From the NCBI GenBank assembly GCA_963920665.1, contig OY987265.1, positions 25,921,001 to 25,985,000 of the forward strand: a DNA stretch of 64,000 bases, given 5' to 3'. This DNA is from Straminergon stramineum. Its lineage: Eukaryota > Streptophyta > Bryopsida > Hypnales > Calliergonaceae. Positions 12,865-24,177 of the stretch are shown in pieces; the stretch's first letter is position 1; the number at the start of each line of letters is the position of its first letter. The notes beneath the pieces were generated by a model, which saw only the letters and a list, made by a program, of their open reading frames with translations, was not told the origin of the DNA and did no database searches. The position numbers were made by a program, and so were the translations under genes.

Positions 12865-13239
12865 TCATGATAATACAGAAAGGTAAACCGTGTACCTTTC
12901 TCCTTTACAGGCCTTGTAACCCCTGTACTTCGGTGGCGAATGCTTATGCCATATCGATCCACCTTCTGTGCAGCTTGTTTCAGTCTCAGGACCCGCCTGA
13001 ACCTCAAATTTCGGGTTCACCATCTTGACGTTTGGCATATTTTCAGTGAGTAGAGCTGCAGAGCCGAATACAGAACTTTCTCTCGAGGGATGCACTTTCA
13101 AGTCGGACGTTTTCTTCTCTGCACCTGGTATCGGAAGGCTAAAGTAACAATTCTTGCTCACATTTCTCGGGACTTTCAGCGATTTCACATCTTGGGGTTT
13201 CAAAGCAGAATCCTCACTGCCAACAGCCACAGACAACAA
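12865..13239 (-). other. Open frame downstream of the SOSEKI stop; possible alternative 3' exon
   Basis: This frame is 124 codons long on the same strand as the SOSEKI gene, starting about 160 bp past its stop codon. Stretches such as DVKSLKVPRNVSKNCYFS and GGSIWHKHSPPKYRGYKACKG are reasonably protein-like. A weak GT donor exists at the very end of the large SOSEKI exon and AG acceptors precede this frame, so it may be an alternative last exon. It matches no domain I know and may simply lie in a 3' untranslated region. Confidence 0.2.
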
Positions 13240-13396
13240 CTACTTTCAGCAACAAGGATCATCATTGAGGATTTAATATGCCTAGAGATCCCTCAATTAA
13301 CTTCATCCCGCAAACATGAAAATTTCAGATAATATCATTCAAAACTTTTCTGACGGAAGCACAAAGTCGAGTAGACAGTGTACGCAAGACAGCAAT

Positions 13397-15984
13397 TTAC
13401 ACGTCAATGGAGCTCTCCTCTCTTGTTGGTATGTCCACGAAGCCTGCGACGAGTGATCTGTGCTGCTTAAGAGCTCTCTCTCTTGTAGTCTCTTGCGTCC
13501 TGGAAGCCGTAGGGAGCTGAAGGCCTCGAGCAAGCGCTGGATTGAATCGAGAAGTGGACGGATCAACGCCAGGCTTCAAATTCTGCCTCACAGCAGATTT
13601 GGAGACCATCTTGAAACTCTTCAATTCCGGATTCACCAGGCTTTTCCTATCGGACATGACTTTCTCGTCCTCCTTCGGGACTCGTTCCTGCAAGATAACT
13701 TTAGAACCGACCCCTTCTCTACACCGAGTATTGCCGTAAGCATCCGTACTTCCAGATAGGATGTGTCGTGTAGATCCATTTCCCCTGGCACAGTCGTTCG
13801 TCCTTCTCTCCGAGAAAGATCTGCTCTTTCTAGTCTCCAAAAACTCAGAAAGATTTCTCGTCTCTCTTTCTGGTTCTTCAGAAGACATTCTGTTCCTCTG
13901 AGGCTTCGACTTAAGAGTCACGATTTTGCTAAAGTGAGGTTTCTGGGCTACTCTTCTTGACACTTTTCCATGTCTACTCTTCGAAGTGTATCGAGAAAAG
14001 CTCGGTTCCTCCAGAGGCAGAGCTCGGAACGTTTCTACTACTTCGACTCTCCTGCACAATTGCGAACGATGAAACCTGGCAGCTTTCTTGAGCATGAACA
14101 TCAATGGATGCCCTGGAAAACACGGTCGGGATACAGGACTTGGTGGGATATCTCGTGCCGCACTCGCCATGGAACCCCTTTCACAGAATTCATCACTACA
14201 TCTTGACGTTCTCACATTGATTGACGCAGAAAGATCCTCTTCCTTTACAGCCCATGTTCTACTCTTCACGGGTCCCTTTCTGAAGATCTCTGACGACGGA
14301 ATCGCACGCACTGAAGCCTCACCATTGTCATTCGATCGCATCAACGGGCCTGACGGCAACTCCTTCACCTCGAATTGCCCCTTATTTTCGAAGGACGATA
14401 TATCAGAATTATCATCAGAAATGGCGCAAGGCTCCGTCTGGGTCCCTGTACTACTGTTTGTGCCGCTTGCGCTTGTTGATGACTCACTTCGTCTGAATTT
14501 ATCAAGGCATCTCTTATTCTCTACGATATCTTCGGAAGCAACTGTAGACGTTCCAGTGCTGCAAGCATCAGTGTGCTCATTGGCCCAAAGCTTCATTTCT
14601 ATGCGTGATTGAGAAGAGCTGCCAGTAGATTTCTGTTTTGATTCCGGGCAAATGTGGGAAGTGGTACAGCGAACATTGCCAAGCACTCCATCTGGTTTAC
14701 TAATTTCATGCTTTAACGCTTTTCCGGTAGCTCCAGAGACAGCCGACAAGTTCCTCGTCACCGAGTGAATCGCCTCTTGGTACGATTGGTTAGCTTCCAC
14801 GTTTGTGTCCCGTTCTAAGGCGTCTGCGTGAGAAGCAGGCAATGTTCTGTTAATTTTTCGGACCTAAATCCCTATCCAGACCACAAATCGCGAGTGCCTG
14901 GATAATCTTTAATCCCACTTCCCGTAGGAAATCCGTGGTGAGCGCGCGTGCAAACGATTGTGATCTGAAAGCTTTATCACCTGCATTAGATTGCGCAAAC
15001 CAATTGAATCCAGTGTAACCGAAGTTTTTCGTTCTCAGTTCGTACCTTGAGAGGTGTCGAAAACCTCCAGAGCTTTGAGGACGTACTCTCCGCTCCCACC
15101 GAGAGGGAGAATAACGTCATCATCGAACACGTCACACCAGATAAAGGTTCCCTTGTAGCTCCTGTGAGATTAACAAACAAGGGTACCTAACTTAGTCCTC
15201 CCATTGATAAATACTTTGAGTGGACAGTGACAATTGTAAAAACAGATTAATAAAAGCACTTCAGTCTCCAGGATGCCCTAGCTCCCACAATCAAACGAAC
15301 GTAAAGCAGATTCAATGTAGTGCTGAATGACTGCCAACCCTAAATATGACTGCGATCGCTTGAGCTCGTTACCTTTCACAGTGACGCACTGCAAGATACT
15401 AAGACAGGCAACTCCAAGCTGCTCTACTCGACTCCTGGTACAGACATCTAAATTCAATCAAAACGGACAACCGACCGACACTCCTGACAAAAGCTATTTT
15501 GTCCGCAACATTACCTTTTGTATGACCATGCATACGAATCCGGCATGCCTCTCCCTCGAAGCGCGGTCAAACGTGATTTCACATCTGTATGTAGAGTCAA
15601 ACATTGATTAACAAGTCAAGTTACCACCTGCAAGCTGCCATATTTCAAGAACATGATGTGCGATTCTTTGGCCTTTATAATTCAATCGAGACCGACTTGA
15701 GCGATGAAGTTTGATTCCGAGAATACTGACACTGAGGAGTGTCAAAAGAAGGAGATGGAGCTTGTTCAGATTAGCGAGGTCGTCTGAGAGATATTGAGAA
15801 GGCAACGCGTACCTCTCAGCGTCGGGGATTGCTGGTGGGAGGGATACTGCACTTGTATCAAGTGCGGATGATCAGCTTGCCCGCTCCCCTGATTAAGCAA
15901 ATACACAACTTCAATTTTGTGGAAAAACTCTGACGGGGATTCCATCGTGAGAAACCTGCGCGCCTCACCTGCTCCGGAAACCAA
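13397..15984 (-). CDS. SOK: SOSEKI-family polarity protein (DUF966, DIX-like domain)
   Basis: Four exons join in phase: 15984-15813, 15584-15515, 15161-15046 and 14823-13397, giving 594 residues. The first three encode the SOSEKI N-terminal domain (about residues 24-119): HPHLIQVQYPSHQQSPTLR, then DVKSRLTALRGRGMPDSYAW, then SYKGTFIWCDVFDDDVILPL and EYVLKALEVFD. In known SOSEKI proteins this domain is DIX-like, polymerises head to tail and drives recruitment to cell edges; moss and liverwort members are known. The 475-residue last exon is Ser-, Arg- and Lys-rich and probably disordered. It includes a TGTQTEP motif like the short TQT motif of other family members, and a basic segment FPGHPLMFMLKKAARFHRSQ. 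The 70-nt second exon is easily missed. The start at 15984 is the longest choice; Met14 (15945) is an alternative. An acceptor at 14823 restores phase better than the in-frame TTG at 14842. Confidence 0.87.
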
Positions 15985-17350
15985 CTCTTCCGTGATGCGT
16001 GGAATTTAGCGGTGGTCCGTGCAATTCGGAGCTTCAAGAAGTGGTCCAACCTATCTCGTTTGCACTCGAGAATATAATTAACATATTCGCTAGAGAGGCC
16101 GCCTAGATTGCCTCACGATTACGCTGCGCAATTCAGTTTGACAAAAACAGCTTACAGCAAGCAGTGCAAATTGTGGATCACCAAAGACCAACTCCTCCTG
16201 CGCACCAGGCGAAATTGGAGGATAGCGCGTACACGGCAATGCCGGCTGGTGAAATATTCCTTAAAGATAGACGTTCACAGCTCACTCGTGCGACGAGGTC
16301 AGGTTGAGTCAGAGCGTGTACACACGCTGCAACTACACTGAGCATCTCCGACCGCACAATCGGTCAGCTCCTCCACCACCTACCGATCGATCTCTGCAGC
16401 CTCCTCACACCGACCTACCACAGCCAAGCTTAAGCGTGCAATAAGCAAATGCAACGGCCACCAGAATCTCTGCAATTGCACTCGTCGAAGCGTAGAACCT
16501 CCTCGAGACCACACGCCACAGGTAGAGCAATGCAGTCGCAGAGTCACAGAATCAACAATTGGAAGCGTGAGAGTCTGCGAAAACCATCAGGTCGAACAAC
16601 GGTAAAAATCAACAGTTATCTCACACAACAGACCAAAATTCAGCACCTACAACTAAGCTCTTCTTGACCAAACCGATCCTCACAGCAGATTCTCTCAGAA
16701 CACTCCCGCCATTGTCCACTCACACAGCTTCGCCTCTGGTACACCTTTCATGGACATCAACAATCACAACGAAGTCACCGCGCTCACGAATCACAAACCA
16801 ATTGATCTCAGCCTACCGACCGCACAATCGATCAAAATCCCGAGACTCTATCAAGAATCAGTCATTCGGGGTATAAAACAGACAGAAAAAGAAATAATGA
16901 TGAAGAGCGAGCAGTTAAAAAGTTGGAAGAATGCAGATGTGGAGCTCACATAGCCGGAAAGAGTTACAAGCGAACAGCCCAGCAGTGAGCATGCTGGACC
17001 GGAGCCGACGGTGACACTTGGGAATAGAAAAAGCGCCGGCACTAGAGAGAGTAAAGATGAGACATCAAGGCGGGCTGCAGCGCCATTTAATGATGAGTTT
17101 GAAAATGGACCGATCGATCGATCGATCTCTGCCAAGCCTTCATTGTTCGCCATTCAAATCGTACTCCGCAGACTCTCTTCCTCGTCTTCAATGCTGCTGT
17201 AGTTGCTGCTGCAAATCGGAATTATACCGTAATCAAAGTATCAACGGTGCAAGACGGAATGCAAATGGCTTCGGCTTTGGGTGCAAGCAGAACACACCTT
17301 TTGGAGGTACAGTACACCGAAAATCGTCTGTAATAGCATGTCCCTGAGCT
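15985..17350. other. 5' flank of the SOSEKI gene
   Basis: The region keeps genic GC up to about 17,340, then drops sharply to desert composition, so it likely holds the SOSEKI promoter and 5' leader. A (GATC)n run of about four units lies near 17,111-17,127. CAATCGATC-like and ACCGACCG-like short words recur between 16,360 and 16,850. Frames here are short and show no known motif. Confidence 0.4.
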
Positions 17351-17514
17351 CGGTCTTAATTTTGGTTGGGTTTTATTGGCAATTGAAAGAGGTTTTCGTT
17401 GCTCTTAGAATGTATTTTTTTGACTACCATATGAATTAACTATGAATTTTTTAAATGTCAATTATAGGTATCATATACATGTAAATTACTAGTCACATAT
17501 GATTTTAGTATGGT

Positions 17515-18220
17515 GATTGCAAGAACCCCTACTGTTTTTATTGTGTTTTTATAATATTTCTGTTTATTTTCATAGAGTGTTTTAAAATTAGAATAAAAAA
17601 AGTAATAGACCTTTAAGAAGACTATACCCTAGGAGGATAAAGTATAGAGAAAATTCTCTAAGTAGGATAACTAAAAGAAATGTTGAACTTCAAGAAAATA
17701 GATATTTTGATGTTCTAATTTATAAAAAATAGGGAAAAAAAATTAATTATAATTGGCCATCTTTAAAAACTCTATGGAATTGGTCAATTACCAAAAGAAA
17801 CACAAAAAAAATATTTACCATATTTACCATATTTCAAAATGCAAGTAAAAAAAAATTCACTCTATGGAGTTCTATATAAATATAATTAATTATTTTTAGA
17901 GTTTTTTTGAATAGTAGTTGCTAATCTATTATGTTATCATCAACTCCAAATTTTAGCTCCAAATTTGTTGTAGGGGATAAAAATAGTATTTAAAATCTCC
18001 AAATTTATAGATGTGATATAAAATGGGGGGCTATTTAAGGATGTTAAAATAAATTTGAAAAATAGAAAAAAAAAATGTCATTGTGTATATTAGTCACAAG
18101 TGCCTTCCTATGAATCTTGAGTCTTTAGAAGCTATAACACAAAAAGTATGGCCAAAAAACAAATGGGCATGCAATGCATGATACAAAATTGTACAAGTAT
18201 TTCTTGCAATTATCTAATAT
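17515..18220 (+). repeat. Diverged direct repeat, left copy (partner at 28690-29240)
   Basis: A block of about 550-700 bp resembles 28,690-29,240 in the same orientation. Shared runs include ATTGCAAGAA, TTTTAAAATTA, CTCAAGAAAATAGATA, ACTCTATGGAA, CATATTTCAAAATGCAAG and TGAATCTTGAGTC, in the same order. Identity looks moderate, with insertions. The copies lie about 11 kb apart and may be ancient long terminal repeats or simply two dispersed copies. Confidence 0.6.
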
Positions 18221-19848
18221 TGTACTAGTTTTTTTATTTGTGGATACTATTCAAATCTTACTAATTGGAAATGTTGAATACTTATCTAATGAAGCTAGTT
18301 CATACGTACAATAAGAAAATTAAGGTTTTGAGAAAGAAGTTGCGACCTTTCTCAATTTGAACTCATATAAGTTTGTAGCTATTATGAAAAACACATGATT
18401 GCCCTTTACAAGAACAATTCAATGTACTTCATATTTTTGTATCCACACAACATTTTTACTTATTCGAGCAAAAAATTTAATGCACCTAATGCATTGTCTA
18501 GTTATTGTAATGTTTCTTCATTGACATGTGTACGATACGCATGTTAAACAATAATTTTGATGTGCAACTTTTAGAAACAAGATCACAACTAGTTTGGTGA
18601 TTTTCTTAAATATGTAAGAACAAGCATTGAAAACTAAAAAAATTTAGATATACCTAGGATTTGTTTTGGAGGGGAATGTTTAGGATTTTCACAAGGATAC
18701 AAATTTTAGATGGCAAAGAAGTGACATGTATAGTGATATATTTTGGGAATCCAATATGGTAAGAGTAGTGACCGTTCTAGCAAATGCATGTCACTAGGTC
18801 AATATTTTGTTCCTTCATAATCAATCTTTCATACTCGTAGTACAAATCATAAAGTACAACATATGTTTCTATAAATTTACATTTATGCATGTGTATGAAT
18901 GCATTCACACCAAAAGGAGAATAATAACCCCTAGAGGACAATTGTTTGTTGAACACACAATTGAACATTACAATGCATTTAGACAAAGTCAAATTCAAAT
19001 GGATGTTTATGGAATTTTGACACAAGGTATATACCTAATAAGATATACTATTCATTGGTGAAAATTTTCAATTTTGCATAGAACAAAAATTTAATCCAAG
19101 AAGGCTCAAAGTCTATTGCCCATGGCTATTTAGGTCAAAAGCCTTTCTTTCAAACTTAAATGTTATAAACTTGCAATCAACATAGGAAAATGGGCTAAAT
19201 TGTTTTGTACACATTGATATGATGGTTTACTACACCTTTCTATGGTTACAATGCAAAAAATAAAAATAAAATTTAGTCAAAATATCCAAACTTGGCAATT
19301 TTTGGCAATTTTGTCTTGAAAACACACTCTATCTGATGCAAATTAGCCTCTAAATGGATATAATAACCCCACTAAAAATGAAGGAGTCAAAGTGACCCAT
19401 CTATACCTCCTTCTAATCTCAATCCTCTATTGTAGGATAAATTCCTACCAAAGAGGAATATATTAAACTTGAGGAGGACAATGTACTTCCCACTAGAATG
19501 TAGGATCTAGACTAGAAGTAGGTATACCAAGATGATTTTGACAGAGAGATCCACATACCTTTTCAATTTGTTTCTGTTGTTACAATGAGATCTCATGGAT
19601 CATACATCCATTAGTCACATTCTTGGTATTGTTGGAAAGCCTTCAAATAAGAAAGGTGCACAAGCTTTGTTTCGTGGTGTTCCAACTCACCAAAGAAAAA
19701 ATATTGAATTTCTATTTTTTAAATTTTTACTTTTCTTGTGACAACAACATAGGCCACACTAGTTATTTTGATAGAGGGATCATTTTGATATTCCAATTGA
19801 TGTGACTTTGGAAAAGAGAGTGAGCGGAAATTTTTGAATTGCATACTA

Positions 19849-20162
19849 AGGTAGGAGGCTCAAAATCCGCATAGGCTCTAAACTACCCACCTCCTCAAAT
19901 GTATATTGTTTTTACATGGGGGGGGATCTTCACAGGGATGTACCAACAATGTACATTTGAGGAGGTGGGCGATTTTAGAGCCCTATGCCATTTCGACTTC
20001 AAAAATTCATACCTAATTCCAAGAAGCTCCAAAAATTACAAAACGACTTGGATTAGATGTCAATTCTACTTGTCTTTCAAGAAAAATTTACTGAAAAATA
20101 AGTTTCACCTCCCCCAAATTCAGTTTTAGCTCTTAGATGGGCGCTTTATAGACCTCCTACCT
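19849..20162. mobile_element. TA-flanked TIR element (AGGTAGGAGG type)
   Basis: The ends read TA-AGGTAGGAGGCT and ACCTCCTACCT-TA, a 10-11 bp terminal inverted repeat with TA on both outer sides. The 314-bp body has no coding capacity and contains a long internal foldback. Its right two thirds resemble 47,669-47,898 elsewhere in this window, which supports a mobile origin. The TA-AGGT end is shared with three other elements in the window. Confidence 0.65.
19869..19988. repeat. Foldback hairpin, ~41-bp arms, 37-bp loop
   Basis: The left arm 19,869-19,908 (GCATAGGCTCTAAA...CCACCTCCTCAAATGT) is nearly the reverse complement of 19,946-19,988. I count roughly 36-37 paired positions out of 41, with one bulge and a small mismatched patch. 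The ~120-nt stem-loop has the size of a plant miRNA precursor, but it lies inside a TIR element, so a transposon foldback is the simpler reading. Confidence 0.75.
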
Positions 20163-20960
20163 TAACTTAACTTAATTCTCCATTGTTGGATTACAATATT
20201 ATTTCACCAATTACCACCGGGAGTAGCTTCCTCACCATTCCAAACTCCTCTGAGACTGTCAGAGCCATCTTCAATTTCAATGAACACTCATTACCAAGTG
20301 ATTGAAGCTCATGAAGTTAACTTAGGTTTTAAGCTTCAGTTTAAGTTATGAGACTTCCAGAGTATGAGTGAGGCATACTGAGTGAATTCTCCGCCATACC
20401 GTAGCTTAGCTTAGTAAGCTTTTCGACAGACAGCTAAGCAGTTTTTGAACTAGAAAAATTAAGTTAAGTTAAGTTAAGCTAAGCTTAGTTGTGTCCAGCT
20501 TCGGAATTAACTTACGTTGAAGTTCAACTGACTAATAAGTTAAGCTTCCCCTCAGTTAATTTAATCGTCTTCAGGCGCAGGTCATTATGAGAAATCAACA
20601 GGGACTTGTAGCAATTAGTTGAAACTCCACCTTCATCAGCCTGGAACTTTAAATTCAGTTCAAAATATGGTTTGGTTTGCATTGATGTGCCTCAGTCTGT
20701 TGCATGGGGCGGGCTTTACGTTCAATTCTCAACAGGTTTCCTAATTACCATTGTTTTCACTTCCTATTGATTGCAAAGTTAGTTAGGTTATTAATGGTAT
20801 TAAGTATTAACTTAACTTACTTTTAGGAGGACTTGTTGGCATACACTATTGGAACTTAAGTTAACCCAGGCACTTCTAGGCTGCCCAACAGTCTTCACAA
20901 TGCAATCGGTTGTAAGCTCTGAGTGCATTTGGTGGTATTATTAACCTAAGTTATTTGAAT
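20163..20960. repeat. Region enriched in AAGTTAAG / CTTAACTT words
   Basis: TTAAGTTAAGTTAAGTTAAG lies at about 20,459-20,478, and CTTAACTTAACTTAA at 20,161-20,175. Many more single copies such as GGAACTTAAGTTAACC occur in both orientations over 800 bp. The unit is partly self-complementary. GC is higher than in the flanks. I cannot assign it to a known repeat class. Confidence 0.5.
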
Positions 20961-21015
20961 TTGCAATGTGAGGTTTGAATCAGATTGAAAAGTTTGGCCA
21001 TCTATGAATGATTTA

Positions 21016-21329
21016 CAGTTAAAACCTCTCTAAGTAATAGGTCCCGCCCCCTAACCACATTACCATAGAGAGGTTTATTGATTTGGAGAGGGTCTATGCA
21101 TTCAAGACTTTGCACATAGGAAGTTGCCAAAGTTATATAGGTGGCACACCTTGAGGAAAAGAAGGACCTCATCACGACCAAGAAGCTTGTTCAAAGTCTA
21201 TTTTAGTGTTCTATTATCCTTGGTTGGCTTTCATTTAGTGTTGCCACTTATTATATTCCCCCAAGCAATGACCACTATGTTAAAGAGGTTTATTGACTTA
21301 CAAAGTATCGATTTAAAGAGGTTCTATTG
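21016..21329. mobile_element. pogo/Emigrant-like MITE
   Basis: The left end is TA-CAGTTAAAACCTCTCTAA and the right end, read inward on the other strand, is TA-CAATAGAACCTCTTTAAA. CAGT(A/T)(A/G)AACCTCT is the terminal sequence of pogo-type elements such as plant Emigrant/Lemi1. Both ends are flanked by TA. Internal copies of the AACCTCT motif occur near 21,070-21,085 and 21,283. At 314 bp it has no transposase and would be non-autonomous. Confidence 0.72.
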
Positions 21330-23732
21330 TATTTCTTTTAAGGTATATGACCTATTTTTGACAATGATAAGCATTTTAGCATATGTCTAATTGAGCGATG
21401 ATAGGGGGAATAATTCTCTCTAGTTAGGGAATAGAAATAGTGAAGATTGCACTTCTTTTGCTAACTTTTCATCAAGTTTGGAATTAGGAAAAATTAAGGA
21501 AGTATAGATTACAATCCAACTTGTTTTCTATTTATAGGCAAACCTATTTCCAAGAAGTTCAATTTTTTTTTTTAAATCTTTGCAACTTCATTAGGTGTCA
21601 ATGTGTTATTTGCAGATAACAATGAAGTTGCTAAACCACGTCATATTCCCCTCATTCATGAAAATAGGTCACCCTATCTTGTGAGAATGGGGCCCTTCAA
21701 TTGTTAGAAATAGGTTGTATACCTTACTAAGGGATGCTTCATACTACCGGTCTCAAGTCCCAACTTTCTAAGTCTTGAATCTAAGGTGAATCCCAACTTC
21801 CTAGGGTTGCAAAAGGTAAATAAAAAATATCAAACAAAGAACTTGGGACTTCATGGTATGAAAGCCAAAGTTCGAACTTGCCTCTTGAATAATATCTTAC
21901 AACAAGTAAGTGCCTAAAAAATGGACCAAAAAGCTAAAAACTTTTTTTTAAGGCACTACTAGTATCAAATGTGTTTTGGACAAATTTCAATTTGAATTTT
22001 AGTCAACGAGTGAATTTTAGCCTATTTCAATTTATATGGTATCTTTCTCCTAATTTTATATCCAAAATAATAGTTGGAACTTGGAGTTTGAATAGGATCT
22101 CTACTTTCACAAAATCCAATTTGGCCTTAAAGTACAATTTTTGTGGAGCCAAAACTCCGCCAAAGTATTGCCATGTGAAGTCCAAAGTTACACTTTTCAA
22201 CTCTCTACTAATCACATTTTGAGAAATCAGTGGGATTTGGGACGTAATGTAAAGAAGTCCTAAGGTGCACTTGCCTAATTGCACCTACATTACTATTTAG
22301 GGAGAATGAAATGTTGGAAAACTATAGATAGGGATGCAATAGAATTTAAAATCAATAATCAGTATGCATGCAAATTAATTTTGTCTTACAACTAATTAAG
22401 TCAACTTAAATAAGATCATACATCTAATTGAGTATTTTCTCAAAACCATGCCCTCATACATCTATGAAACTATTTAAGCCTATAGTGCTACAACTTGTTA
22501 TAATTTCATCCATTTGAATGATCATAAATTCATCTTGATACATTTTCATCCAAAATTGGAAAACAATCTTGAGTTTAAATCCAATTTCAACACTAAAAAA
22601 CAACACTATGGTCATTACAAAATGGGTTGTTGCAAATGTTGCAAGTGCATGGTTGAACTACTAGTTCAGATAATTTGTAGATGATTATTATGCAATGTTT
22701 AGCACACAAACATTGATATTAGGGGATGAATTTAGAAATCTTTGCATTGAGCTATGATCCACTCTCATGACTATTCATTGGATATTCAAATGTTACTTTC
22801 AAAAATTCACCTTTATTTAGCAATATTCTCTTTAAACAAGACTAAAATTTCAAACAATACTATCACATATTCATGGTTGCCAAAGAATTTCACTCGGTTA
22901 TGAGTAATCCTACTTTAATGTGGCAATGGTAAAAGTATTATTATGTCCTATAATCTTATATTTATGACTTTATATGTAGTCTTGAATTCAAGAATACCTT
23001 TTTCTATCCATTCAATCTAATTGATTTTAGAAGAAAGAAAATGAATTCATGAACAAGTCCATAAAGTAGCATTTCATTTTTGCATATGAAACATATTTTC
23101 TCATTCAATCATTTTAGTCATACATTGGAGACATATTATTACCAGGACATGAAATATACATTTTTCTTACCTCAAAAATTTATAGTTTATTTATATAAAT
23201 AAAGAATCCTAAGAACTTTCAAATAGCTATTGATAATAGATTAAGATCTTGAGAACCTTAACTATTGTGGAGAAAATTGCCTAAGGTCTAGAGTTGAATG
23301 CAATTAAAAAATTTCAAAGCCTCTTGGAGGGCAAGAACTTCCTATAGATACAATGTAATGCATATGATATTTGAAGGTTCTAAGAATTAAAAAAATTGTG
23401 GTAACTATTGTAACACCCAGTCATGGCTTGTTTCATAACCGACCTATACACTTTCTTGTCTAAAATATGAAAAAAAAATTTACAAGGGGCTATCTCTAGC
23501 ACATTGAAAACTTGTTGGTATTCATGTACTATTCAAAAAATGCAAGCTTACTAAATCTAAAATCTCCTTTTGACTTCCAACAAGATCCGAAAAATCCATG
23601 TAATAATACAAATTATGTTTAATTGCTTATTTAGACGATTTTAGGTGTTATGACTTTATATTTTTATTCTTTCCCTATCTGACATTTTCCTTATAAGGAT
23701 TTTTTCAAGTTAAAAAGTGGTCATTTTATGTA

Positions 23733-24177
23733 AGGTAAAACAATCCATTACGGACCAAATGGGAGGGGGGTGCCCTCTTGTCATTTCTGAAATTTTCTAC
23801 TTTTTTTTCTAGAGAAAGTCAAGTAATAGAAATGGTGAGAGCATTTGAAACTATATTTTTTCAACAAAGCGTGAATTTGTTATGAATTTTTGAAGTGTTC
23901 AGCCCATCGCACCCTGTAGACTACCCCAAAACCAACAAAAATTGATCCATAACACTCATCTTACTTACCTATTATAGTCACAATATTTTCTAACACAAAA
24001 GACCTAAAAAAGGCACTTCCTTCAGTGAACTAACACTAAAAAACTAAAAGTTCCTTTTGCAGTTGCTAATTACTCCATTCCAGTTAGCTAAGACATTGAA
24101 TGTGGCCCAAATCTCAAAAACTAAAAGAAAATTGTAATGGGCTCATTCATAGACTTCTGTAATGGGCTGTTTTACCT
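23733..24177. mobile_element. TA-flanked TIR element (AGGTAAAACA type), copy 1
   Basis: The ends are TA-AGGTAAAACAATCCATTA and TAATGGGCTGTTTTACCT-TA. The element is 445 bp without coding capacity. Its interior (AGAGCATTTGAAACTATA, TTTGTTATGAATTTTTGAAG, GGGGTGATCT-like, TTTGTTGG on the other strand) matches the element at 59,050-59,536 in the opposite orientation, so the two are copies of one family. Confidence 0.8.
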
